Source: Candidatus Accumulibacter regalis | GTDB taxonomy: Bacteria > Pseudomonadota > Gammaproteobacteria > Burkholderiales > Rhodocyclaceae | Direction of reading: 5' to 3' | Assembly: GCA_000585075.1 (NCBI GenBank) | Contig: JEMY01000008.1 | Coordinates: 62,001 to 126,000, forward strand | DNA length: 64,000 bases | Shown here: positions 1 through 9,800 of the stretch, piece by piece | Layout of the letters: every line of letters begins with the position of its first letter | Position numbering within the stretch: the first letter of the stretch is position 1 | Notes under the pieces: generated by a model | Told to the model about the DNA's origin: nothing | The model's database searches: none | The model's input: the letters and a program-made list of their open reading frames with translations, nothing else | Position numbers and translations under genes: made by a program

Positions 1-169
1 CGCTAGCCGACATAGGCGCCTGCGCGGGTGTCGGTGCCCACCTGTGCTGTGCAAGGGACATGGTCATGATCGGCTGCTTTGGAAGTGTATGGTCGGAGCC
101 TTCTGCCGGTGCCTGCGCTGCTCGCGCGGGCAATGGATCCGGGGAATGTCGTGCTCCCCGGTGCATGAA

Positions 170-241
170 TCAACGCCGGCCCACCATGATGCCGACGGCG
201 AGCCCCAGCGCCGCGGAAAGCACGACGACTTTCCAGGGGTT
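170..241 (-). pseudogene. C-terminal remnant of a DUF883/ElaB-YqjD-type membrane protein
   Basis: Read on the minus strand, this stretch encodes NPWKVVVLSAALGLAVGIMV followed by GRR and a stop at 170-172. That is the characteristic C-terminus of DUF883/ElaB/YqjD proteins: an Asn/His-Pro-Trp motif, one glycine-rich membrane helix and terminal arginines. Family members are about 100 residues, tail-anchored in the inner membrane, and some bind ribosomes. Only about 23 codons survive. Homology stops abruptly at about 242, where an IS-like end begins, so the 5' part of the gene is missing. The gene fits the neighbouring stress genes. The family call rests on this short motif only. Confidence 0.55.
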
Positions 242-400
242 CGGACACCTCGATAGGGGGATGATCCACCTTTGGAGGGAATTGATGAGCCAAAAACCCA
301 AGGCCTTCGACCCGAGCATCAAGCGGCAGGTCGTTCACCTGATCGAAGACCAAGGACTGAGCGTGGCGCAGTTTGCGGCAGAGCAGTCCGGGCAGGCCGA
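242..400 (+). mobile_element. IS3-type insertion sequence remnant (left end and start of orfA)
   Basis: A sequence starting near 242 (cggacacctcgatagggg) resembles a terminal inverted repeat of IS3-family elements. It is followed at 274-280 by a good ribosome binding site (ggaggga) and an ATG at 285. The frame begins MSQKPKAFDPSIKRQVVHLI and continues EDQGLSVAQFAAE, matching the helix-turn-helix start of IS3/IS911-type OrfA transposases. Similarity is lost after about 110 bases. The expected zipper region, OrfB with its DDE residues and the right end are all absent. This is a dead fragment, probably the left end of an insertion into the DUF883 gene followed by deletion. Confidence 0.5.
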
Positions 401-825
401 CATCGACCGACTCACGATGATCGGGGATAAGGGGTGGCAGCGCGGCAAGGGGTTCCGGTCATGGAAGCCAAAACTCCGAATCCAGGGCGCCCGAACCGAA
501 ACCGGGAGCGAAGGCAGCTTCTGCTGCGCGGGCCGAGCCGGGTTCCCGATAGCCGCGGCCAGCCCATCACGGCCCTCGTCGACCGTGCGCGAGTGCGGCT
601 CTGCGTACGCTAGCGTACAGACTGCGCCGGGTCATGCGCCCAAGCTGCAGTCACATCTGGCGTTTCCTGGTAATCCGTCCACTGGTGAACGTGGTCGGTG
701 CATCGACTCCTCCACTTCCTCCGTCTGTCGCCATGTGCGGAGCGTTGGTGGCGAAAAACCGGCGGCAACAAAGGATGTCCGATTGGCAATTCCGCCGTTC
801 GGGTTACGAACACAAGGAGCTTGAA
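401..825. other. Intergenic region with no recognisable gene; 14-bp palindrome
   Basis: No open frame here has a convincing start or recognisable protein, although frames stay open because the DNA is GC-rich. A perfect palindrome, GTACGCTAGCGTAC, lies at 605-618 and could be an operator for the stress gene that follows. A ribosome binding site (aaggag, 814-819) near the 3' end belongs to the CsbD-like gene. Confidence 0.4.
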
Positions 826-1185
826 ATGAACTGGGATATCGTCGCAGGGAACTGGAAGCAGTTCAAGGGCAAGGTAAAAGCGCAGTGGGGCAAGCTCACC
901 GACGAGCAACTGACGGTGATTGCCGGCAAGCGGGCCGAACTCTCGGGCAGGATTCAGGAGGTCTACGGCTTCACCAGGGACAAGGCCGATACGCAGATCA
1001 AACGCTTCGAAAAACGCAACAGGGACTACCAACCTGTGATTGCCGGCAAGCGGGCCGAGCTCTCGGACAAGATCCAGGAGATCTACGGCATCACCCAGGA
1101 AAAAGCCGACGCGCAGATCAGACGCTTCGAAAAGCGCAACAAGGACTACCAATTGTCGGATTACCCACTGCCGAACGCCTCCTGA
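826..1185 (+). CDS. CsbD-like stress protein with internal tandem duplication
   Basis: This 119-residue protein begins MNWDIVAGNWKQFKGKVKAQ, the hallmark start of the CsbD family, small hydrophilic general-stress proteins of unknown mechanism that are normally about 60-70 residues. Residues 31-70 (VIAGKRAEL...FEKRN) are followed directly by a second 40-residue copy at 71-110. A one-domain protein has therefore become a tandem repeat, with a short unique tail (SDYPLPNAS). The start is ATG 826 because the family N-terminus begins there and an aaggag site lies 6 bases upstream. The frame is open further upstream, but that sequence is unrelated. Neighbours on both sides are small stress proteins. 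Confidence 0.85.
   Translation: MNWDIVAGNWKQFKGKVKAQWGKLTDEQLTVIAGKRAELSGRIQEVYGFTRDKADTQIKRFEKRNRDYQPVIAGKRAELSDKIQEIYGITQEKADAQIRRFEKRNKDYQLSDYPLPNAS
916..1155 (+). repeat. Exact-period tandem duplication, 2 x 120 bp inside the CsbD-like gene
   Basis: Unit one (916-1035) and unit two (1036-1155) are each exactly 120 bases (40 codons), in frame and adjacent. The first 22 bases are nearly identical (gtgattgccggcaagcggg at both starts). The units then diverge by scattered, mostly conservative changes, such as GRIQEVYGF against DKIQEIYGI. The duplication is therefore old enough to have drifted while the protein stayed under selection. Confidence 0.9.
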
Positions 1186-1267
1186 TCAGATTGCCGCAAT
1201 GCGCAGCTCGGCGCCGCGCACTGCGTCAGGATCGCCGAGGCGGGGGCTTTCGTAAAGGACCCACATC

Positions 1268-1438
1268 ATGACCAGCTATAGACGCTTCATCGGTGTCATG
1301 CCGCCGCCTCCGCTCAAGGGCGCTGCGACGCCTCCTGCGGGCTTCGCCCCGCTTATCGTCGACGCGCCGCGCAGAGAAGCGAAAAGGCGGCACGAGGCAG
1401 CTGCCGTCGACTGCACTGCGGAAGGCGGCCGGGCGTGA
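1268..1438 (+). CDS. Possible small protein of 56 residues, unrecognised
   Basis: An ATG at 1268, with a weak purine-rich site (taaaggac) 7 bases upstream, opens a 56-codon frame starting MTSYRRFIGVMPPPPLKGAA and ending at TGA 1436-1438. The product is proline-rich in its first half and basic in the middle (PRREAKRRHEA). It has no signal peptide or membrane helix. I recognise no family. It is listed because it lies between two real stress genes in the same direction with acceptable start signals. It could equally be chance in GC-rich DNA. Confidence 0.25.
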   Translation: MTSYRRFIGVMPPPPLKGAATPPAGFAPLIVDAPRREAKRRHEAAAVDCTAEGGRA

Positions 1439-1727
1439 CATCACCCCGCCGCGCGCAGGGATGGCCTCCCGCACTAACTAATGTGCGCCACCGTACAGAC
1501 CGAATTGTGCATTTTGAATACGCTGCTGCTGAGCATTCGACCCAGTGGGTGAGCCGCGCAGCAGCAGGTTCGCGTGTCGGTTGGGGAAACGCCTTCGCGG
1601 CGGGCGTCATACGGTCGCACGGCTGATAAGCGCGCGAGCGGGTGGGGCGATGTGGCAGCGATGGTCGGGCCCTGCCGCGTGATACTGAATAGCCGAGGCC
1701 CGAAAGCTGCAGATACAGGAGGCAATC

Positions 1728-1982
1728 ATGTCCTTAGTCGCATGGATCGTACTTGGGCTCATCGCCGGGTTCATCGCCAGCAAGATGGTGAGTGGCACCG
1801 GGCAGGGTGCCGTCATGGACATCGTGCTCGGTGTTGTCGGCGCAGTCATCGGCGGCTGGCTCTTCAATACCTTCGGGATGGCCGGTGTAAGCGGATTCAA
1901 TCTTTACAGCCTGCTGGTGGCCGTCGTCGGCGCAAGCGTGCTGTTGCTGGTGTACCACGCGCTTTCGCGCGGCCTTCGCTAG
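1728..1982 (+). CDS. GlsB/YeaQ/YmgE-type stress-response membrane protein
   Basis: This 84-residue, almost entirely hydrophobic protein begins MSLVAWIVLGLIAGFIASKM. The glycine-rich pattern GLIAGFIASKM...GTGQGAVMDIVLGVVGAVIGGWLF is the signature of the transglycosylase-associated GlsB/YeaQ/YmgE family. Three membrane helices are visible (about residues 3-21, 30-48 and 58-78), the usual topology and length. In enterobacteria such genes belong to the general stress regulon. The biochemical role is unknown and the family name is historical. A strong site (caggagg) precedes the ATG. It stands alone between the CsbD-like and BON genes, all read in the same direction. Confidence 0.85.
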   Translation: MSLVAWIVLGLIAGFIASKMVSGTGQGAVMDIVLGVVGAVIGGWLFNTFGMAGVSGFNLYSLLVAVVGASVLLLVYHALSRGLR

Positions 1983-2079
1983 GCCGAAAGTCCGAGCGAA
2001 GGTCAGTGTCGATGCGCGGCGTATCGATAGAGCGCCGGAATCTGGAAGTTCTGTTCAACCTCAATCAGGAGAATCAATC

Positions 2080-2394
2080 ATGAAACAACTTGGCAAGTAT
2101 CTTTCCGCACTGTTCCTGGCGGTAACGCTGGTCTCCGCCGTGGGTTGCGCGTCAACCTCGAAGCAGGAGGGGACCGGCGAGTATGTGGACGACAGCGTCA
2201 TCACCACCAAGGTCAAGGCCGCCATATTCAACGAGCCCAGTCTGAAATCCGCCGAGATCAACGTCGAGACCTTCAAGGGCGCGGTTCAACTGAGCGGTTT
2301 CGTGAGTTCGCAGGCGGCGATCAGCAAGGCGGTTGCGGTGACACGCACCGTCGGTGGCGTCACCTCCGTCAAGAACGACATGCGGGTCAAGTGA
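2080..2394 (+). CDS. BON-domain lipoprotein (OsmY-like)
   Basis: This 104-residue protein has an N-terminal signal peptide ending in a lipobox (VSAVGC, lipidated Cys at about residue 23). One BON domain follows (about 37-104): DDSVITTKVKAAIFNEPSLK, the turn KGAVQLSGFV, and the closing VTRTVGGVTSVKNDMRVK. BON domains occur in osmotic-shock protection proteins such as OsmY and are thought to bind phospholipid. The product should be anchored in the periplasm or outer membrane. A caggaga site precedes the ATG. Its position next to GlsB-like and CsbD-like genes supports an envelope-stress role. Confidence 0.85.
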   Translation: MKQLGKYLSALFLAVTLVSAVGCASTSKQEGTGEYVDDSVITTKVKAAIFNEPSLKSAEINVETFKGAVQLSGFVSSQAAISKAVAVTRTVGGVTSVKNDMRVK

Positions 2395-2418
2395 GCGATG
2401 GCAAGATGACCATTCGCG

Positions 2419-2450
2419 GCCACCGCCGGAGCCTGCAATCCGGTGGTGGC
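2419..2450 (+). terminator. Stem-loop after the BON gene, possible terminator
   Basis: A 12-base-pair stem (GCCACCGCCGGA with TCCGGTGGTGGC, one G-U pair) encloses an 8-base loop 25 bases after the BON stop codon. No T-run follows, so it may slow decay of the transcript end rather than terminate on its own. Confidence 0.4.
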
Positions 2451-2552
2451 TGCGAAGCGCCTGCCGCGAGCGAAAGAACTCGCGCAGCCAAGCCGATGCG
2501 TGAATAGCGTGCGGTCAGCCGCCAATCACCCGCAGCAGCCGGCGAAATAGCG

Positions 2553-3746
2553 ATGCCTTTGCGCGTCCCTGCCCAGCGACCCTCCGCGAGTCGCGATGCC
2601 CAGCCCCCGGTCGGCGAGACCGCGGCGGCGTTCGACGTGCCGCCCACGGTTCGTATCAGGCCGGGCACGCAAACCGTGTCGCTGGCCGTCCTCGCCACCA
2701 TAGGCGTGGTCTTCGCACTGGAATGGGCACAGCTCTTTGTCATCACCCTGCTGCTCGGACTACTTTTCGCCTACACGCTGAATCCTCTGGTCGTCTGGCT
2801 GGAACAGATCAGAATACCGCGCGCGCTGGGTAGCACCGTGGTGATGGCGGGGGTCGTATGTGCGCTCACCCTGGGCGCCTACTCGCTGCGTGGGCAGTTT
2901 CAGACCATCCTCGATCAGGTACCCGGGGGCGTGAGCAAGGTGTCGGCCGGTCTCGCCAGTGTTCACAAGGGCGAGACCAGTACCATGCAGAAGGTGCAAA
3001 CCGCTGCCAGCGAGATCGAAAAGGCGACCAGCCAGGCGGCAGGTATTGACTCAACGCCCAGACGGCCGGCAACCCGCGTCGTCATCGACACTCCCGGCTT
3101 CAAACTCGGCGACTTCCTGTTGGCCAACTCGGTCGGAGCCGTGGGTTTGATTGGCCAGGCGGCGATGGTGCTCTTCCTGACTTTCTTTCTCTTGCTGTCC
3201 GGCGACACCTACAAGAGGAAGCTGGTGCGACTCGCGGGTCCGACGCTTGCGAACAGGAAGATCACCGTGCGCATCCTCGATGACATCAACGCATCGGTCC
3301 AGCGCTACATGTCCATGCTCCTGGCGACCAACGTGCTGGTGGCGCTGCTTACCTGGCTCGCACTGCGTCTGATCGGCCTCGAGAACGCTGGCGCCTGGGC
3401 CGTCGCCGCAGGCCTGCTGCATGTCATTCCCTACTTCGGTCCTGCGGTGACCGCCGCCGCCATCGGCATGGCCGCCTTCATGCAGTTCGATACCCTGTCG
3501 ATGGCGCTGCTGCCCGCAGGTGCCTCGCTGGCGGTCGCCACCTTCGTCGGAACCTTCGTGACTACCTGGATGACCGGCCGGATCGCCAGGATGAACACGG
3601 CAGCGGTATTCGTCTCGCTGCTTTTCTGGGCGTGGCTGTGGGGCATCTGGGGAATGCTGCTGAGCATCCCGATCACGGTCATCCTTAAAGTGGTGGCTCA
3701 GCATGTCGAGCAACTAGAGCCGGTGGCGGAACTGCTGGGGGAGTAG
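2553..3746 (+). CDS. AI-2E family transporter (PerM/YhhT-like permease)
   Basis: This 397-residue multi-pass inner-membrane protein has the AI-2E/PerM layout. Paired N-terminal helices lie at about residues 45-85 (VSLAVLATIGVVFAL...LLLGLLFAYTLNPLV), with another at about 95-112. A long extramembrane segment follows (about 115-195), then a C-terminal bundle including the conserved stretch AAGLLHVIPYFGPAVTAAAI. Members include TqsA, implicated in autoinducer-2 export, and others linked to Na+/H+ exchange, so the substrate cannot be assigned. The first ~40 residues are polar and could be shortened if a later start is used. It ends 66 bases before the glucan synthase start and may be co-transcribed with it. 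Confidence 0.8.
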   Translation: MPLRVPAQRPSASRDAQPPVGETAAAFDVPPTVRIRPGTQTVSLAVLATIGVVFALEWAQLFVITLLLGLLFAYTLNPLVVWLEQIRIPRALGSTVVMAGVVCALTLGAYSLRGQFQTILDQVPGGVSKVSAGLASVHKGETSTMQKVQTAASEIEKATSQAAGIDSTPRRPATRVVIDTPGFKLGDFLLANSVGAVGLIGQAAMVLFLTFFLLLSGDTYKRKLVRLAGPTLANRKITVRILDDINASVQRYMSMLLATNVLVALLTWLALRLIGLENAGAWAVAAGLLHVIPYFGPAVTAAAIGMAAFMQFDTLSMALLPAGASLAVATFVGTFVTTWMTGRIARMNTAAVFVSLLFWAWLWGIWGMLLSIPITVILKVVAQHVEQLEPVAELLGE

Positions 3747-3812
3747 GCGGCACACATTCGTCGCCGTGCCGCCCTGCCTGGCGATTTCGTTTTCAGAAAA
3801 GGATCCCTTCAG

Positions 3813-6800
3813 TTGAACGTCGACAGCAAGCGCAGCCGCTATATTCGGTCCCTGAAAGCCCCGCTTCGCGGTGACGGGGGGCCAAGGGCCTTACCCGACG
3901 CAGAACCCCCGTTGCGCTCCGAGTTGTACAGCGCCGATCAAATGGCGCTGCACGGCGAGGCGCTCGCGGCCGCGCACAGGCTGATTGCCGGGCAGGCACC
4001 GGACCGGCTCCTGGCTCGGCTGGCAGAGAACGAAAGCACCCTGGTCGACGTGTGCGAACTGCTGACGACGGCGGCCACGGAGAGCCGCCGGATGATGCCG
4101 GCCGGGGAATGGCTGCTCGATAATTTCTATCTCATCGAAGAGCAGATCCGCACCGCCAAGCGGCACCTGCCAGAGGGCTACAGCCGCGAACTCCCGCGCC
4201 TGGCGCACGGGCCGTCGGCCGGTCGTCCGCGGGTGTACGACATCGCGCTGGAGACCATTGCGCACGGCGATGGTCGCGTGGATATTGACAGTTTGAGCGG
4301 CTTCGTGGCGTCCTACCAGAGCATCAGCCCGATGAAGCTGGGCGAGTTGTGGGCGATCCCGATCATGCTGCGGCTGGCAGTCATCGAGAATCTGCGTCGC
4401 GTCGGCGTGCGCATCGCAGCCGGTTGGGCCGAGCGAAACCTCGCCGCGACCTGGGCGGAGCGGATGACGGAGACCGCAGTCAGCGATCCAAAGAGCCTGA
4501 TCCTGGTGATCGCCGACATGGCATGCTCGGATCCGCCGATGGTCGGCGGCTTCGTCGCGGAACTCGCACGGCGCTTGCAGGGACGCGGTCCCACGCTGGC
4601 ACTGCCCTTGACCTGGATCGAGCAGCGGCTGTCGGAATCGGGTCTGACCATCGAGCACCTCGTGCACGCGGAGAACCAGCAGCAGGCCGCCGATCAGGTC
4701 TCGATCAGCAACAGCATCGGCAGTCTGCGGGTTCTCGGCGCGACGGACTGGCGCACATTCGTCGAGACCCAGAGTGTCGTCGAGAACACGCTGCGAGAGG
4801 ATCCGGGCGCTACCTATGGCCGGATGGATTTTGCCACCCGCGATCGCTATCGCCATGCCATCGAGAGGATAGCGAAGCAGGGGGCCCTATCCGAGGTCGA
4901 GGTTGCCCGCAAGGCGGTCGACCTGGCGCGCATGGGTGCAGTGGCGAGCGATGCTGGCAGCGGCGCTGGCGATCGTGCCGGGCACGTCGGCTACTACCTG
5001 ATCGACAAGGGTTTGCCGCAACTCGAGCGCGCAGCGCAGGTCCGCCGTACCGGCGCCGAGGCCTTGTGCGCGACGGCAGGCCGCTTCCCATTGCTCGCGT
5101 ACCTGGGCGGCATCGCTCTGATCACGGCGATCGTCGCGGCAGGCTTGCTGGCGCAGGCGTTTGCCGCCGGGGCGCCTGACTGGCTGCTGGTGCCGATCGG
5201 CATCGTCTCTCTGCTGGCTGCCAGTCAACTGGGCGTAGCGCTGGTGAACTGGCTGGCAACGCTGCTCGTGGCGCCGCACCCCCTGCCGAGAATGGATTTC
5301 AGCGAAGGCATCCCGGCCCACGCACGCACCCTGGTCGTCGTCCCGACGATGCTTACCAGCGCGTCCGGAGTGGAGGAGCTGATCGAGGCGCTGGAAGTCA
5401 GGTTTCTGGCGAATCGCGATGAACGCCTGCACTTCGGCCTGTTGACCGATTTCCGCGACGCTGGCGAGGAATCGCTCCCCGAGGACGCATCGCTGCTGGA
5501 ACTGGCGCGCAAGAGGATCGGCGAGCTGAACGAGAAGTACGGCGCTGACGGGAGCCGCATCAGGGATGACCTCTTCTTCCTCTTCCATCGCCCGCGGCGC
5601 TGGAACGCCGAGGACCGGTTGTGGATGGGTTACGAGCGCAAGCGCGGCAAGCTCGCCGACCTGAATGCGCTGCTGCGCGGTGGCGCCAGGGACGGCTTTG
5701 CGCTCGTCGTCGGGGATAGCGCGGTCCTCTCGTCCGTTAAATACGTGATAACGCTGGACACCGATACGCAACTGCCGCGCGATGCGGCGCGCAAATTCGT
5801 CGGCACCATGGCGCACCCGCTGAATCGCCCCGGCTACGATGCCGCGAAACGGCGCGTCAGCGCGGGCTACGGCATCCTGCAGCCGCGCGTGGCGATCGGC
5901 CTCCCGGCGACCAACCGCTCGCGCTATGCGCGCCTGTATGGGGGCGAGCCGGGCATCGACCCCTATACGCGCGCGGTCTCGGATGTCTACCAGGACGTGT
6001 TCGGAGAAGGATCGTTCATCGGCAAGGGAATCTACGACGTCGATGCCTTCGAGCAGGCAGTTGGCGGGCGCTTCCCGGAAAATCGCGTCCTTAGCCACGA
6101 TCTTCTCGAAGGGTGCTACGCCCGCGCGGGACTGTTGAGCGATGTGCACCTCTACGAGGATTACCCGACCCGCTACAGCGCTGATGTGAGCCGGCGCAGC
6201 CGCTGGATCCGTGGCGACTGGCAACTGGCGGGATGGCTACGCCGGCGCGTTCCAGGCGCGCCTGTCGGGGAAGACAACACGCGGCAGAGGAATCCCCTCT
6301 CGCTGCTGTCGCAGTGGAAGCTCTTCGACAACCTGCGGCGAAGTCTCGTCCCCGCGGCGTTGACGCTGCTCCTTCTGGCGGGATGGACGCTGCTGGCGCC
6401 GGTCTGGTTGTGGACCCTGGCGGCGATCGGCATCATGCTGCTTCCGCCCCTGTGCGCCGCTCTCCTCGACGTCTTCCGCAAGCCCGAGGAGGCGCTCGTG
6501 AGGCAGCACCTGGCAAGCATCACGCGCTCGGCCTACCGGCACTCGATGCAGCTGGTGTTCGAACTCGCCTGTCTGCCGTACGAGGCGTACTTCAGTCTGC
6601 AGGCGATCGCCCGCACCGTCTGGCGGATGCTCGCGACCCGCTCGCGATTGCTCGAATGGAATCCGTCCGCGGAGGCGGATCGCGAGGCGGGCGAACGCGA
6701 CCGCGGTACGCTCGCAGCCACTTTTCGGACGATGTGGTTGGCCCCGGCCGTGGCTGCCGTGACGGCGATCCACCTGGCGGCAGCGAGGCCGGCGGTGCTG

Positions 6801-9800
6801 GCGGTGGCCGGGCCGATCCTCCTCCTGTGGTTTGCGTCGCCGCTCATTGCCTGGTGGGTCAGCCGTCCGCTGGCGCCGCGCAAGGCGACCCTGAGCGGCG
6901 AGCAGACGCTCTTTCTGCGCGCGCTGTCGCGCCGCACCTGGGCGTTCTTCGACCACTTCGTCGGCGCGGACGACCATTGGCTGCCGCCGGACAATGTTCA
7001 GGAGTATCGCGTTGCCGCGGTCGCGCATCGCACGTCGCCGACCAACATCGGGCTGGCGCTGCTGGCGAATCTTTCCGCCTACGACTTCGGCTACATCGTC
7101 GCCGGACAGGTTCTCGAGCGCACGGCGAACACCCTGAACACGATGGACGCGCTGGAACGACACCGCGGGCACTTCTACAACTGGTACGACACGCAGACGC
7201 TGCAGCCGCTGCTGCCCCTGTATATCTCGACGGTGGACAGCGGCAACCTTGCCGGCCATTTGCTCACCCTGCGCGCCGGTCTGCTCGCCCTTGCCGACGA
7301 CAGGATACTGCCGGCACAGCTGTTCGCAGGCCTGGGCGACACGCTGCGGATTTTTCTCGACGCGGCGGGCGAAGCTGGTGTCGAGCAGGCGAAGGCATTT
7401 CGGAACGAACTGGAATCCGCGTCGGCTGCCCGTCCGGAGAGCCTCACGGCGGCGCATGCATGCCTCGCGCGTCTGGCGACCAGCGCCGCCGAACTGGCCA
7501 CCCAGGTGGCGAAAAGTCCGCATGGCGGGGAGGTCACGACGCCCGGGCAGGAAGGAAAAGGTCGCGACGAGGGGTGGGCGCAGGCGCTTGCGCGTCAATG
7601 CCGCGAGGCGCTCGACGAGCTTTGCTTCCTCGCTCCGCGGCAAGGTCTGGCGTCGGCTGCGGGTGCGCAGGAGGGGCTCGCCGCTGGCGCTGCCGTACCG
7701 ACGCTGCGCGAACTGGCCCAGGCCGGTAGTGGCCCGGCCGGCGACAGGATGGCCGCGATCGAGCGTCTGGCACTGCAATGCCTGCAATTCGCGCGCATGG
7801 AGTATGACTTCCTGTACGACAGGCGACGCCATCTCTTGAGCATTGGCTACAACGTCGCCGAGCGGCGCGTCGACGCGGGCTACTACGATCTCCTGGCCTC
7901 GGAAGCGAGGTTGTGCAACTTCGTGGCCATTGCGCAGGGGCAACTGCCGCAGGAGAGCTGGTTCGCCCTCGGGCGCCTGCTCACCGGCAGCGACGGAGAA
8001 CCGGTTCTGCTCTCCTGGAGCGGTTCGATGTTCGAGTACCTGATGCCGCTACTGGTGATGCCGACCTACGACAATACGCTCCTCGACCAGACCTGCAAGG
8101 CGGCCGTGGCCAGGCAGATCGAGTATGGGCAGCTGCGTGGCGTGCCCTGGGGCATGTCGGAATCGGGCTATAACACGGTCGACGTGCATCTCAACTACCA
8201 GTACCGCGCCTTCGGCGTACCCGGCCTGGGACTCAAGCGCGGACTGGCCGACGACCTGGTGATTGCACCCTACGCCTCGGCCCTGGCGCTGATGGTGGCG
8301 CCCGAGCAGGCGTGCCTCAATCTGCAGCGGCTGGCGGCCGAGGGCTTCATCGGCAAGTTCGGCTTCTTCGAAGCCATCGACTACACGCCTGCACGGCAGC
8401 GACGCGGGCAAGCGCACGTCGTGGTGCGCTCGCACATGGCCCATCACCAGGGCATGAGCCTGCTCGCGCTGGCGTATCTGGTGCTCGAGCGTCCGATGCA
8501 GCGGCGATTCGAATCGGAGCCGCTGTTCCAGGCGATCATGCTGCTGCTCCAGGAGCGCATTCCCCGGACGACGGCCCTGTTTACGCACACCGCCCAACTC
8601 TCGGCGGTGCGCTCGCCGTCGCTGGCGGCGGAAACGCCGATCCGGGTGTTCGGCAACCCCGACACCGCGGTCCCGGAGGTGCAGTTGTTGTCCAACGGCC
8701 GCTATCACGTGATGGTCACCCATGCCGGCGGCGGCTACAGCCGCTGGAAGGATCTCGCCGTCACGCGCTGGCGCGAAGATCCCAGTTGCGATCACTGGGG
8801 CACCGTCTGCTACGTTCGCGATACGCGGAGTGCTGCTTTCTGGTCAACCGCCTATCAGCCGACGGACAAGCGGCCGGAGCACTACGAAGCGATCTTTTCC
8901 GAGGGGAGGGCCGAGTTTCGCCGCCGTGATTCCGTTGCCTCCGTTGCCTCCGTTGCTTCCGTGGCTGCCGGCGACGGCGCGGACGACGGCCAATTCGAAA
9001 CGCACACCGAGATCATCGTCTCGCCGGAGGATGACATCGAGTTGCGCAGGGTGCGCATCACCAACCGATCGCGACAACGCCGGGCAATCGACGTCACCAG
9101 TTATGCGGAAGTTGTGATCGCGCCGCCGGCCGCGGACGTCCTGCATCCGGCCTTCAGCAACCTGTTCGTGCAGACCGAGATCCTGCGCGAATGCTGCGCC
9201 ATCCTGTGCGCCCGCCGGCCCCGCTCGCTCGGCGAGCAGGCGCCCTGGATGTTCCACCTGCTGACGGTGCAGGGGGCCGGTATCGGCGAGATGTCCTACG
9301 AGACCGATCGCCTGCGCTTTATCGGCCGGGGGAGAAGTTCTGCTGCGCCCCTGGCGATGAGCGACCCCGCGGCCCTTTCCGGCAGCGCTGGTTCGGTGCT
9401 CGATCCAATCGTCGCCATCCGCTGTTCGCTGGTCCTCGATCCCGAGCAGACGGCGACCATCGACATGGTTTCAGGCATCGGCAGCTCGCGCGACATGGCC
9501 TTGAGCCTGATCGAGAAATACCAGGACCGGCACCTCTGCGACCGCGTCTTCGATCTGACCTGGACGCACAGCCAGGTGGTGCTGCGGCAGCTCAACGCCA
9601 GCGAGGCCGATGCGCAGCTCTACGCGCGCCTGGCCAGTTCCGTCATCTACGCCAACGCTTCGCTGCGCGCGGACGCGGCCTTGCTGAGCACGAATCGCCG
9701 CGGGCAGTCGGGACTGTGGGGTTACGGCATCTCCGGCGACCTGCCGATCGTGCTGCTGCAGATCGGCGATGCCGCCAATATCGATCTCGTGCGCCAGCTG

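Noticed and set aside
605..618. 14-bp palindrome upstream of the CsbD-like gene as a definite operator
   Set aside because: No matching second site or identifiable regulator nearby, so it is only mentioned within the intergenic entry.
60..824. Single long plus-strand frame across the first 800 bases
   Set aside because: Only the part from 285 resembles an IS3 OrfA; the rest is unrelated read-through sequence, so it is treated as a fragment.
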